NCBI GenBank assembly: GCA_964230255.1
Contig: CAXRGW010000054.1
Location: 1 to 16,727 of the forward strand
Reading direction: 5' to 3'
DNA length: 16,727 nucleotides
Origin: Alteromonas_E sp964230255
GTDB taxonomy: Bacteria > Pseudomonadota > Gammaproteobacteria > Enterobacterales > Alteromonadaceae
A program made the position numbers and the translations under genes. The notes under the pieces were generated by a model. It was given only the letters and a program-made list of their open reading frames with translations, did not search any database and was not told the DNA's origin. Within the stretch, counting starts at the first letter, position 1, and the number at the start of each line of letters is the position of its first letter. This document shows, one piece after another, positions 8,332 through 15,335 of the stretch.

Positions 8332-8340
8332 ATTATAACA
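8332..8340 (-). promoter_or_regulatory. Possible internal promoter for sucABCD (extended -10)
   Basis: The minus strand reads TGTTATAAT, a perfect extended -10 (TGn-TATAAT). No good -35 is seen 16-18 nt upstream, which is tolerated by extended -10 promoters. It overlaps the downstream flank of the sdhB-sucA hairpin and lies about 50 nt before the sucA ATG. A weak promoter at the equivalent place is known in E. coli; activity here is inference. Confidence 0.45.
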
Positions 8341-8368
8341 AAATAGCCATCCTATTGGATGGCCATTT
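8341..8368 (-). terminator. Hairpin between sdhB and sucA (partial terminator)
   Basis: GCCATCC (8346-8352), loop TATT, GGATGGC (8357-8363), extended by AAAT/ATTT and one G-U pair on the minus strand to a stem of about 12 bp. It is followed on the minus strand by TGTTATAAT, only moderately U-rich. It could give partial termination or mark an mRNA processing site, lowering suc relative to sdh expression. Confidence 0.55.
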
Positions 8369-8410
8369 AATACTTGCCAGTCTGTTACTTCACAGTAGCA
8401 GGTGGTATTA

Positions 8411-9121
8411 CTAAACAGCCCGTTGTAACAGCATCGACTTGATATGGCCGATGGCTTTAGTAGGGTTCAATCCTTTCGGACAAACGCTTACGCAATTCAT
8501 GATGCCATGGCATCTAAACACGCTAAACGCATCATCCAGATCGCCGAGGCGTTCATCAGTTGCAGTATCTCGGCTGTCAATTAAGAAGCGATAAGCGTGC
8601 AACAAACCTGCAGGTCCAATGAACTTGTCAGGATTCCACCAGAACGATGGGCATGACGTAGAACAACAAGCACATAAAATACACTCGTACAATCCGTCAA
8701 GTTTGGCTCGCTCTTCTGGCGATTGCAAATGCTCACGCGCAGGTGGCTGTTTGTCTTCGTTGATCAAGAACGGTTTAATTTTTTCGTATTGCGTATAGAA
8801 CTGTGTCATATCGACGACTAAATCGCGTACTACTGGCAAACCCGGTAATGGACGAACGGTGATTTTACCTTTGCCTAACGCTGACAATGGTGTAATACAC
8901 GCGAGGCCGTTTTTACCGTTCATGTTCATGCCATCAGAGCCACAAACACCTTCACGGCAAGAACGGCGGAAAGACAATGACGGGTCTTGTTCTTTCAGCG
9001 CAATCAGCGCATCCAGAACCATCATGTCCTGCCCTTCTTCAACTTCGAGCGTATAGTCTTGCATGTGTGGCGCATTGTCCACATCAGGATTGTAACGATA
9101 TACAGAAAATGATAATTGCAT
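8411..9121 (-). CDS. sdhB: Succinate dehydrogenase iron-sulfur subunit
   Basis: This is the electron-transfer subunit of complex II, relaying electrons from the SdhA flavin to ubiquinone at the SdhCD membrane anchor. It has 236 residues (E. coli 238). The N-terminal ferredoxin domain has the [2Fe-2S] ligands Cys55, Cys60, Asp63 and Cys75 (CREGVCGSDGMNMNGKNG then AC), with Asp at the third position as in E. coli. The C-terminal domain carries ECILCACCSTSCPSFWWNPD and FRCHGIMNCVSVCPKGLNP. These supply the [4Fe-4S] ligands (Cys147, 150, 153, 214) and the [3Fe-4S] ligands (Cys157, 204, 210). GGGGTGA about 8 nt before the ATG is a good ribosome binding site. The start lies 15 nt after the sdhA stop. 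All cluster ligands are present. Confidence 0.98.
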   Translation of the reverse strand: MQLSFSVYRYNPDVDNAPHMQDYTLEVEEGQDMMVLDALIALKEQDPSLSFRRSCREGVCGSDGMNMNGKNGLACITPLSALGKGKITVRPLPGLPVVRDLVVDMTQFYTQYEKIKPFLINEDKQPPAREHLQSPEERAKLDGLYECILCACCSTSCPSFWWNPDKFIGPAGLLHAYRFLIDSRDTATDERLGDLDDAFSVFRCHGIMNCVSVCPKGLNPTKAIGHIKSMLLQRAV

Positions 9122-9136
9122 CTAATTTCACCCCAA

Positions 9137-10909
9137 TTAATACGAACGTACTTTCGGCGGAAATGCTTCACGAAGCTTCGGCGCCATATTTACGTCACGT
9201 TTTATCATTGTTTCAGAACCCGGAACGTAAACGCTGTGACACAACCAATTCTTATCATCCCTCTCGGTGTAATCGAATCGACTGTGAGCACCACGGCTCT
9301 CAGTTCTGAAGTTCGCAGCAACTGCGGTGCTGTACGCGGTTTCCATCAAGTTATCGAGTTCAAGACACTCGATACGCATGGTGTTGAAATCGCTGCTCTT
9401 GTCATCCAAACGCGCATTTTTAAGGCGCTCACGGATTTCTGCAAGTTCTTTAAGGCCTTGGGCCATTGCGTCACCTTCACGGAATACCGAGAAGTTAAGC
9501 TGCATGCATTCTTGCATGTCTTTTTTGATTTGAACTGGATCTTCGCCTTTGCCCTTTTCAGAGTTTTCCCAGCGATTGAATCGTGCCAACGCTTCTTCAA
9601 CATCGGTATTAGATGCTTCGCGAGTCGGGGCGATTTCGTCGATCTTTTCACCTAAGTGAAGGCCAGTTGCACGACCAAACACCACAAGGTCTAGTAGTGA
9701 GTTACCACCTAGGCGGTTGGCACCGTGAACCGATACGCAAGCGATCTCACCACAAGCAAATAAGCCTGTCATCGGTGACTCGTTACCATTTTCATCGATC
9801 TTAATGACTTGACCGTCAACATTAGTCGGAATACCACCCATCATATAGTGACAAGTTGGGATTACCGGAATTGGTTCTTTCACTGGATCTACGTGTGCAA
9901 AAGTACGAGAAAGCTCCAAGATACCCGGCAAGCGTGACTCAAGTACGTCTTTACCTAGGTGATCGAGTTTTAATTTAATGTGCGTACCCCATGGACCCTC
10001 ACAACCTCGACCTTCGCGGATCTCAGTCATCATTGAACGCGCAACAACGTCGCGACCGGCTAGGTCTTTTGCATTTGGCGCGTAACGTTCCATGAAGCGT
10101 TCGCCGTCTTTGTTAAGCAGATAACCACCTTCACCACGGCAACCTTCAGTTACCAACGTACCTGCTCCAGCAATACCCGTTGGGTGGAACTGCCACATTT
10201 CCATATCTTGTACAGGTGCACCAGCACGAAGTGCCATACCGACACCATCACCAGTGTTGATATGCGCGTTAGTTGTAGAAGCGTATATACGCCCTGCACC
10301 ACCAGTTGCTAGCACAACCGCTTTACTTTTAAAGTAAACGACCTCGCCAGTCTCAATATCGATTGCCGTACAACCAACGACATCACCGTCTTGGTTTTTA
10401 ACTAAATCTAAGGCGTACCATTCGCTGAATACCTTAGTTTTGTTTTTAACATTTTGTTGATACAGCAAATGCAATAATGCGTGACCAGTCCGGTCCGCCG
10501 CGGCTGCAGTACGCGCCGCTTGTTCGCCACCGAAGTTCTTCGACTGGCCACCAAATGGACGTTGATAAACTTTACCGTTTTCAAAGCGCGAGAATGGTAA
10601 ACCCATGTTTTCCATTTCGATAATTGCTTCTGGACCGGTCTTACACATATATTCGATAGCTTCTTGGTCACCGATATAATCGGAACCTTTCACCGTGTCG
10701 TACATGTGCCATTGCCAATTGTCCTCATGAGAATTACCTAGTGCAACAGTAATACCGCCTTGTGCAGACACTGTATGAGAACGGGTTGGAAATACTTTAG
10801 ATAACAGCGCACAAGATTTGCCGCTTTGTGAAATCTGCAGCGCCGCGCGCATGCCGGCACCACCAGCACCGATGACTACTGCATCATATTCGTGAATAGC
10901 TACACTCAT
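9137..10909 (-). CDS. sdhA: Succinate dehydrogenase flavoprotein subunit
   Basis: This is the catalytic subunit of complex II. It oxidises succinate to fumarate on covalently bound FAD at the cytoplasmic face of the inner membrane. It has 590 residues from the chosen start (E. coli 588). Seen: DAVVIGAGGAGMRAA for FAD binding, SHTVSAQGG with the FAD-linked His45, FHPTGI with His242, GRDVVARS with Arg286, PTCHYMMGG with His354, and HGANRLGGNS with Arg399. The C-terminus carries the NFRTESRGAHSRFDY region and ends PPKVRSY. The frame is open for ten more codons upstream (to 10939), but the ATG at 10909-10907 fits the family N-terminus, follows the sdhD TAG by one base, and has GGGAG about 8 nt upstream. 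The upstream extension would lie inside sdhD. Tight spacing implies translational coupling to sdhD. Confidence 0.98.
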   Translation of the reverse strand: MSVAIHEYDAVVIGAGGAGMRAALQISQSGKSCALLSKVFPTRSHTVSAQGGITVALGNSHEDNWQWHMYDTVKGSDYIGDQEAIEYMCKTGPEAIIEMENMGLPFSRFENGKVYQRPFGGQSKNFGGEQAARTAAAADRTGHALLHLLYQQNVKNKTKVFSEWYALDLVKNQDGDVVGCTAIDIETGEVVYFKSKAVVLATGGAGRIYASTTNAHINTGDGVGMALRAGAPVQDMEMWQFHPTGIAGAGTLVTEGCRGEGGYLLNKDGERFMERYAPNAKDLAGRDVVARSMMTEIREGRGCEGPWGTHIKLKLDHLGKDVLESRLPGILELSRTFAHVDPVKEPIPVIPTCHYMMGGIPTNVDGQVIKIDENGNESPMTGLFACGEIACVSVHGANRLGGNSLLDLVVFGRATGLHLGEKIDEIAPTREASNTDVEEALARFNRWENSEKGKGEDPVQIKKDMQECMQLNFSVFREGDAMAQGLKELAEIRERLKNARLDDKSSDFNTMRIECLELDNLMETAYSTAVAANFRTESRGAHSRFDYTERDDKNWLCHSVYVPGSETMIKRDVNMAPKLREAFPPKVRSY

Positions 10910-10910
10910 A

Positions 10911-11258
10911 CTACACTCCCCATAAAACGAATATGCCAACAGCTACGTAAGCGAAGGCAATTAGGTTTAGCACGTACTGAATAGTGGCACGCAATCCTGC
11001 GGGTTTGACATAGTCAGTCAAGACTTGCCAAAGACCGATGCGTACGTGGATCATGATTGATACCAACGCAGCAAAGGTAGCTACTTTCATTGTTATAGAT
11101 GAGAACAGTCCTTGCCAGACTTCATAAGTAATAGTGTCAGTCGTGATGAAAAACCACGCCATGTAAAAAGTATACAAAGCGATGATGACTGCAGTCGCAC
11201 GCAGTGAGACATAATCTTGAACACCGTCACGCTTTATCGACGCTTGATTAGTTACCAT
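10911..11258 (-). CDS. sdhD: Succinate dehydrogenase membrane anchor subunit, cytochrome b556
   Basis: This is the small integral membrane subunit that, with SdhC, anchors complex II and forms the haem b and ubiquinone sites. From the chosen start it is 115 residues, the same as E. coli SdhD. Three hydrophobic helices lie at about residues 19-38, 53-75 and 90-114. Conserved landmarks are His71 (haem b ligand position) and Tyr83 in LTDYVKP (quinone site). It ends FVLWGV. The open frame extends to 11294, but the ATG at 11258-11256 matches the family start, has GGGAG 9 nt upstream, and overlaps the sdhC stop by 7 nt (ATGGTAA). An overlap like this usually keeps the two anchor subunits equimolar. 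Confidence 0.95.
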   Translation of the reverse strand: MVTNQASIKRDGVQDYVSLRATAVIIALYTFYMAWFFITTDTITYEVWQGLFSSITMKVATFAALVSIMIHVRIGLWQVLTDYVKPAGLRATIQYVLNLIAFAYVAVGIFVLWGV

Positions 11259-11626
11259 AATACAACTCCCATAGCGATGGTCAGAACAATCCATAAACCA
11301 ATTGTGATTTTGGCGCTGGTGTTACCTGATTCAAGTTCTTCCCAATAACCCATATCCATAATGCCGTGACGAATGCCACCAAGGATGTGATATGTGAGTG
11401 CGGATAAAGTACCGATGGCAATGATTTTGCCAATGACACCTTTCATTAACGATTGCACGTATTTGAAATCGTCAGCCGAGCCGAGAGAAACAGCCCATGC
11501 CCAGATAACAAATAATAATGCAAAAAACATTGCAACACCTGTAACCCGGTGGAGGATTGAAGTGATTGCAGACGGAGGAAATTTAATTGTATTTAAATCT
11601 AAATTTACTGGTCTTTGTTTCTTCAC
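11252..11626 (-). CDS. sdhC: Succinate dehydrogenase cytochrome b556 subunit
   Basis: This is the first gene of the operon and the large membrane anchor of complex II. The frame reads KKQRPVNLDLNTIKFPPSAI, typical of the SdhC N-terminus. SILHRVTG follows (Ser and Arg of the quinone site), then three hydrophobic helices and LTYHILGGIRHGIMDMG, whose first His matches the haem-ligating His84 of E. coli. The start is uncertain. The longest frame begins at a GTG at 11659 (135 aa) with no ribosome binding site at proper spacing. I prefer the GTG at 11626-11624 (124 aa; E. coli 129) because conservation starts exactly there and because it overlaps the stop of a 14-codon leader ORF as GTGA. The sdhC stop overlaps the sdhD start by 7 nt. 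Identity is certain; the start is moderately supported. Confidence 0.93.
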   Translation of the reverse strand: MKKQRPVNLDLNTIKFPPSAITSILHRVTGVAMFFALLFVIWAWAVSLGSADDFKYVQSLMKGVIGKIIAIGTLSALTYHILGGIRHGIMDMGYWEELESGNTSAKITIGLWIVLTIAMGVVLW

Positions 11627-11667
11627 AATTTGTAAGCCTGTAAGGTCCGTAGATAACACGTCATCAT
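11623..11667 (-). CDS. Possible 14-residue leader ORF upstream of sdhC
   Basis: ATGATG at 11667-11662 opens a short frame, MMTCYLRTLQAYKL, ending in TGA at 11625-11623. AGGA lies 5 nt before its ATG, the best ribosome binding site in the area. Its TGA overlaps the preferred sdhC GTG by GTGA, a classic coupling geometry. The peptide matches nothing I know and may serve only to deliver ribosomes to sdhC. It could also be chance, or a trace of a shifted sdhC start. Confidence 0.35.
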   Translation of the reverse strand: MMTCYLRTLQAYKL

Positions 11668-11720
11668 GTGTGTCCTGAGTGCGTGTTTGTTATATGTGTT
11701 AAAAGCCTCATCCCCTGAGA

Positions 11721-11739
11721 TGTTAACTGTTTGTGAACA
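11721..11739. promoter_or_regulatory. ArcA-box-like site downstream of the sdhC promoter
   Basis: TGTTAACTGTTTGTGAACA contains TGTTA-N6-TGTGA, close to the ArcA direct-repeat pattern (TGTTA-N6-TGTTA, 11-bp period). It is also an imperfect palindrome (TGTTAAC / GTGAACA). It would cover about +7 to +25 of the predicted sdhC transcript, a repressing position. ArcA repression of sdh is known in E. coli; binding here is inference. Confidence 0.35.
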
Positions 11740-11752
11740 TTTTATGTCTTTG

Positions 11753-11781
11753 TTTACACACCACATATGCAGTAGTGACAA
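11753..11781 (-). promoter_or_regulatory. Putative sdhC promoter
   Basis: On the minus strand TTGTCA (11781-11776, 5/6 to TTGACA) and TGTAAA (11758-11753, 4/6 to TATAAT) are separated by exactly 17 nt. The predicted transcript would start near 11746, giving a leader of about 80 nt to the short ORF and 120 nt to sdhC. Other AT-rich -10-like hexamers exist nearby, for example TATAAC at about 11690. Confidence 0.45.
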
Positions 11782-11930
11782 GACTTACAGAGTATATCTA
11801 CCAGCCACTATAAATACAATTTTTTGTTCTATTTTAAGACTTTAGTCGTAACCTCATCTGCGGCACTACGAATTACTGGATTATAACAGGGAACAATCTA
11901 GAATATTTATTGAGCGAATATGCATTAAAA

Positions 11931-11959
11931 TTGACATAACGCCACTTTATCAGTACAAA
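11931..11959 (+). promoter_or_regulatory. Putative gltA promoter
   Basis: A perfect -35 TTGACA (11931-11936), a 17-nt spacer, then TACAAA (11954-11959, 4/6 to TATAAT). The predicted start near 11966 gives a leader of about 70 nt. It lies between, and overlaps, two near-identical 14-nt direct repeats. Confidence 0.5.
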
Positions 11960-11972
11960 TAGCGCCACTTTT
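11936..11972 (+). repeat. Pair of direct repeats at the gltA promoter
   Basis: ATAACGCCACTTTA (11936-11949) and ATAGCGCCACTTTT (11959-11972) match at 12 of 14 positions, starting 23 bp apart. That is roughly two helical turns, so a protein could bind both on one DNA face. One copy lies in the promoter spacer and the other over the predicted transcription start. Confidence 0.6.
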
Positions 11973-12034
11973 CCCTCGCTTTGTGCCTTTTTTGGCTACA
12001 AGCGTTCCAATGAATCAGTCTGAGGAGAGCATAC

Positions 12035-13315
12035 ATGGCCGATCAAAAAGCCATCTTAAAAGCCGGTGATAAAGAAGTCGAATTGCCAATCCTAAGCGGC
12101 ACCGCTGGTCACGACGTTATTGACGTTAGAGCACTGGGTGCTGCTGGCTACTTCACATTTGATCCGGGTTTCATGGCCACAGGGTCGTGCGAATCGGCAA
12201 TTACCTTTATTGACGGCGCAAAAGGTGAGTTACTTCACCGTGGATTCGATATCGAATCACTTGCTCGCGATGCAGACTACCTAGAAGTTTGCTACATGTT
12301 GCTGCATGGCGACGCTCCTTCTTCCGAGCAATATGCCGAATTTAAACACACCATTACACGTCACACCATGGTTCACGACCAGTTGAATATGTTTTTCCAC
12401 GGTTTCCGCAACGACGCCCACCCTATGGCTATGCTGTGTGGCACCGTTGGTGCATTGTCGTCTTTTTATCACAGCGACCTTGACGTTAATAACCCTGAAC
12501 AACGTATGCGCAGTGCGCACCGCCTTGTTGCGAAAATGCCCACACTGGTTGCCATGTGTTACAAGTACAACATTGGACAGCCTTTCGTATACCCACGTAA
12601 CGAACTGAGCTACGCAGCGAACTTCCTGAACATGATGTTCTCAGTGCCAGCAGAAGAATATAAGATTTCTCCAGCGGTAGAGCGCGCCATGGACCGTATC
12701 TTCACACTCCACGCAGACCATGAGCAAAATGCCTCAACGTCTACAGTTCGCCTAGCCGGTTCATCTGGTGCCAACCCATACGCGTGTATCGCTGCCGGTG
12801 TTGCGTCACTGTGGGGACCGGCCCACGGTGGTGCGAATGAAGCGTGCTTAAACATGCTTGAAGAAATTGGTACTGTTGACCGCATTCCTGAGTTTATTGC
12901 TCGCGCTAAAGACAAGTCTGATCCATTCCGTTTGATGGGCTTTGGTCACCGTGTTTATAAAAATCACGACCCACGTGCCACAGTAATGCGAGAAAGCTGT
13001 CACGAAGTATTAAGCGAATTGAAAATCGATGATCCATTACTCGATGTTGCAATGGAGCTTGAACGCATTGCTCTGAGCGACGCTTACTTTGCTGAGAAGA
13101 AATTGTTCCCAAACGTAGACTTCTACTCAGGCATCGTCCTTAAAGCGATTGGTATCCCTACTAATATGTTTACGTGTATCTTCGCGCTTTCAAGAACGGT
13201 TGGTTGGATCTCACACTGGCACGAGATGTTATCTCAACCAGGCCAAAAAATCGGTCGTCCACGTCAGCTTTACACCGGTGAAGGGCGTCGCGAGTACAAG
13301 CCAATTGAAAAATAA
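12035..13315 (+). CDS. gltA: Citrate synthase, type II (hexameric)
   Basis: It condenses acetyl-CoA and oxaloacetate to citrate, the entry step of the TCA cycle. It has 426 residues (E. coli 427) and starts MADQKAILKAGDKEVELPIL, the small N-terminal domain typical of Gram-negative type II enzymes. Active-site positions are all present: LHADHEQNAS (His226, His229), GPAHGGANEA (His264), GFGHRVYKNHDPRA (His305), and NVDFYSG (Asp362). GAGGAG 7 nt before the ATG is a strong ribosome binding site. The E. coli Cys206, whose modification affects NADH inhibition, is Ala206 here (FSVPAEEY). It is transcribed away from sdhC from its own putative promoter and ends at a strong terminator, so it is a single-gene unit. 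Identification is secure. Confidence 0.99.
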   Translation: MADQKAILKAGDKEVELPILSGTAGHDVIDVRALGAAGYFTFDPGFMATGSCESAITFIDGAKGELLHRGFDIESLARDADYLEVCYMLLHGDAPSSEQYAEFKHTITRHTMVHDQLNMFFHGFRNDAHPMAMLCGTVGALSSFYHSDLDVNNPEQRMRSAHRLVAKMPTLVAMCYKYNIGQPFVYPRNELSYAANFLNMMFSVPAEEYKISPAVERAMDRIFTLHADHEQNASTSTVRLAGSSGANPYACIAAGVASLWGPAHGGANEACLNMLEEIGTVDRIPEFIARAKDKSDPFRLMGFGHRVYKNHDPRATVMRESCHEVLSELKIDDPLLDVAMELERIALSDAYFAEKKLFPNVDFYSGIVLKAIGIPTNMFTCIFALSRTVGWISHWHEMLSQPGQKIGRPRQLYTGEGRREYKPIEK

Positions 13316-13344
13316 GCACTGACTTCAAGTTAGTTGTATAATTT

Positions 13345-13368
13345 AGCGCCTCTTGTAGGCGCTTTTTT
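13345..13368 (+). terminator. Intrinsic terminator of gltA
   Basis: AGCGCC (13345-13350), 7-nt loop, GGCGCT (13358-13363), then a T-run of six. It lies 30 nt after the gltA stop and 15 nt before the next gene. The following gene therefore relies on read-through or a promoter close by (TATAAT at 13337-13342 has no good -35). Confidence 0.9.
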
Positions 13369-13382
13369 GTTTCGGAGAGAAC

Positions 13383-13802
13383 ATGCCAAAACATGCAGGA
13401 TTATTGGGTTACCTCGGTTTAATTCCGTTCTTCGCTATCCCCGTTGCGGTGTTGATGGAAGTACTTAGTTACCCACAAGCCTTCGCTTTTTTTACCCAAT
13501 ACTCAGCCATTATTTTATCTTTTTTTGGCGGTATTCATTGGTATGCAGCGATAACTGAGCCCAAATATTCACACCAGCTCTACGTGGCAATGTTGCCCAG
13601 TATTGTTGCTTGGCTCGCGTTGATATTGTTTGCTGATGCACGAACCCTTGGAGTGCTGAGTTTGGCCTATATTGCCGTATTGATGTACGACAAATACACC
13701 TTGCAAATGTCACCTTCGTTAGTCATCGAATACACCCGTCTACGGGTCTTTCTCACCACTTTGGTAGTCATCAGTCATGTCGTAATGGTGGGCTTGAGCT
13801 AG
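13383..13802 (+). CDS. DUF3429 family small membrane protein
   Basis: 139 residues, very hydrophobic, with about five predicted membrane segments: residues about 5-27, 34-54, 66-84, 87-103 and 116-138. The pattern GYLGLIPF near the start, then SAIILSFFGGIHWY (about 41-54), then a PSIVAWLALIL helix is what I associate with the DUF3429 family of inner-membrane proteins of unknown function. The initiator ATG is preceded by GGAGAG at suitable spacing. It starts 15 nt after the gltA terminator and converges on manB across a bidirectional terminator, so it is probably expressed on its own or by read-through from gltA. The position may be incidental. No catalytic motif or signal peptide cleavage site is seen, and I assign no function. 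Confidence 0.85.
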   Translation: MPKHAGLLGYLGLIPFFAIPVAVLMEVLSYPQAFAFFTQYSAIILSFFGGIHWYAAITEPKYSHQLYVAMLPSIVAWLALILFADARTLGVLSLAYIAVLMYDKYTLQMSPSLVIEYTRLRVFLTTLVVISHVVMVGLS

Positions 13803-13817
13803 CCTTATTTGGACATG

Positions 13818-13854
13818 AAAAACGGCCAAGTTCGATTTCAGCTTGGCCGCTTTT
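13818..13854. terminator. Bidirectional terminator between the DUF3429 gene and manB
   Basis: CGGCCAAG (13823-13830), an 11-nt loop, CTTGGCCG (13842-13849). It is flanked by five A at 13818-13822 (a T-run on the minus strand) and four T at 13851-13854. It serves two convergent genes ending at 13802 and 13872. Confidence 0.85.
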
Positions 13855-13871
13855 AAATTTATAACAGGCTT

Positions 13872-15335
13872 TTACGCGCGAATAATCGCTAGTAACTCCG
13901 CGGTCTTTTCTTCCATCAGAGCAATATCGCCTTTTGATTCAACATTGAGGCGGATAACCGGTTCAGTGTTTGATTTGCGCAGGTTAAAGCGCCAAGTACC
14001 AAATTCCATCCCCACACCGTCGGTATCATCAAGCACAGTTGCACTTGCTTGGTAGCGCTTAACCACTCGCGCAAGCGCCGCATCAGCGTCTTTTAATAGA
14101 CTATTGATTTCGCCAGAAGACGGAAATGCTTCAATGCGATCGCTAACCATTGTTGATAAAGGTTGGTTTTTAGTCGCAATTAACTCGGCAACTAACAACC
14201 ACGGGATCATGCCAGAATCACAATAGGCAAAATCACGGAAGTAATGGTGCGCGCTCATCTCACCACCGTATACCGCATCTTCCTTACGCATCCGTTCTTT
14301 GATAAACGCATGGCCTGTTTTACTCTTTATTGGCTGCCCGTCTGCAGCCTCTACCACGGCCTCAGTATTCCAATATACACGAGGGTCATAAATGATCTTG
14401 GCATTGTCGTGCTTAGCTAAGAATGCTTCTGCAAGCAAGCCGACTATGTAATAGCCTTCGATAAAATCACCATTTTCATCGAACAAGAAACAGCGATCAA
14501 AGTCGCCATCCCAAGCGATCCCCATATTCGCCCCAGTCTGCTTAACAACTGATGCCGTATCGTCTCGGCTCTCGGGTAATAAGGGGTTGGGTATACCGTT
14601 AGGAAAGGTACCATCAGGTTCATGGTGTACTCGAACAAATTCAGTTTGGACACCTTGTTCTTGCATATATTGCGCGATTGCGTCAAGCGCCGGACCAGCA
14701 GCGCCATTGCCCGCATTTACCACAAGCGTTTGACCCTTTAGATTATTTATATCGATATAACTACACACGTGTTCAACGTAAGCACTGCGATGATCCTGTT
14801 GAACATATTGACCCGTTGCGATGAGCGCCGATTCAGTAACTAACGCAATACCGGTAAGAAATTCACGCTCACTGGCAACTGCATAATCAGCCGCTGCATA
14901 CTGAGCTAATTTAGCGTGGATTTCAGCATCGTCGTATGATTCCGCCAATCGCTGAATTTCGTGCAAACCAGTATCACCACTGATTGGTACCGAACCGGCT
15001 TTGACAATCTTCATACCATTGTAGTCAATCGGATTGTGGCTCGCGGTCACTTCAACGCCGGCATCAACGCCTAAGTCTTTCGTAGCGAAATAAATTTCTT
15101 CCGTGCCCACCATACCAATATCGGTAACCGTTGCGCCCGCGTCTATCGCGCCAGCAGCTAATGCCAACTTCAATGGTGCGGAAGTTAGACGTACATCTGA
15201 CCCAACAACTATCGTTTTAGCGGCTAATGTCTCAACCAATGCTTTACCAATGCGAAATGCGATGTTCTCATCTAGCTGTTCAATTAACTTCCCTCGAATG
15301 TCATAGGCTTTGAAACAGGTAATGGTTTTAGTCAT
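13872..15335 (-). CDS. manB: Phosphomannomutase
   Basis: It converts mannose-6-phosphate to mannose-1-phosphate for GDP-mannose synthesis in the cytoplasm. It has 487 residues and closely follows E. coli ManB/CpsG (456): FKAYDIRGKL at the start, active-site TASHNP with phospho-Ser99, metal loop DGDFDRC (Asp276, 278, 280), sugar-binding GGEMSAHHYF (358-367), and phosphate-binding RKSNTEP (453-459). The extra length is a segment of about 30 residues near positions 135-182, between GDTGLHEIQRLAE and AYVEHV, which the E. coli protein lacks. The ATG directly abuts the manC stop (TAAATG), implying coupled translation. A close relative, phosphoglucomutase/phosphomannomutase (AlgC type), is less likely given the similarity along the whole length to CpsG. 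Also named cpsG or rfbK. Confidence 0.93.
   Translation of the reverse strand: MTKTITCFKAYDIRGKLIEQLDENIAFRIGKALVETLAAKTIVVGSDVRLTSAPLKLALAAGAIDAGATVTDIGMVGTEEIYFATKDLGVDAGVEVTASHNPIDYNGMKIVKAGSVPISGDTGLHEIQRLAESYDDAEIHAKLAQYAAADYAVASEREFLTGIALVTESALIATGQYVQQDHRSAYVEHVCSYIDINNLKGQTLVVNAGNGAAGPALDAIAQYMQEQGVQTEFVRVHHEPDGTFPNGIPNPLLPESRDDTASVVKQTGANMGIAWDGDFDRCFLFDENGDFIEGYYIVGLLAEAFLAKHDNAKIIYDPRVYWNTEAVVEAADGQPIKSKTGHAFIKERMRKEDAVYGGEMSAHHYFRDFAYCDSGMIPWLLVAELIATKNQPLSTMVSDRIEAFPSSGEINSLLKDADAALARVVKRYQASATVLDDTDGVGMEFGTWRFNLRKSNTEPVIRLNVESKGDIALMEEKTAELLAIIRA

Larger units (their letters stand above)
11668..12034. promoter_or_regulatory. Divergent sdhC / gltA control region
   Basis: About 370 nt of AT-rich non-coding DNA lie between two divergently transcribed TCA units, the same arrangement as in E. 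coli. It holds a putative sdhC promoter (minus strand), an ArcA-like motif, a putative gltA promoter (plus strand) and a pair of direct repeats, listed separately. I see no RNA gene or further ORF of note, and no convincing CRP palindrome (TGTGA-N6-TCACA). Confidence 0.8.

Noticed and set aside
9116..9655. Plus-strand open frame of 179 codons
   Set aside because: It is antisense to sdhA/sdhB, which are intact, and its translation has no recognisable domain. It is a codon-bias shadow.
10910..10939. Longer sdhA start (10 extra codons)
   Set aside because: It would lie inside sdhD, has no family match, and the ATG at 10909 has a good ribosome binding site and the expected N-terminus.
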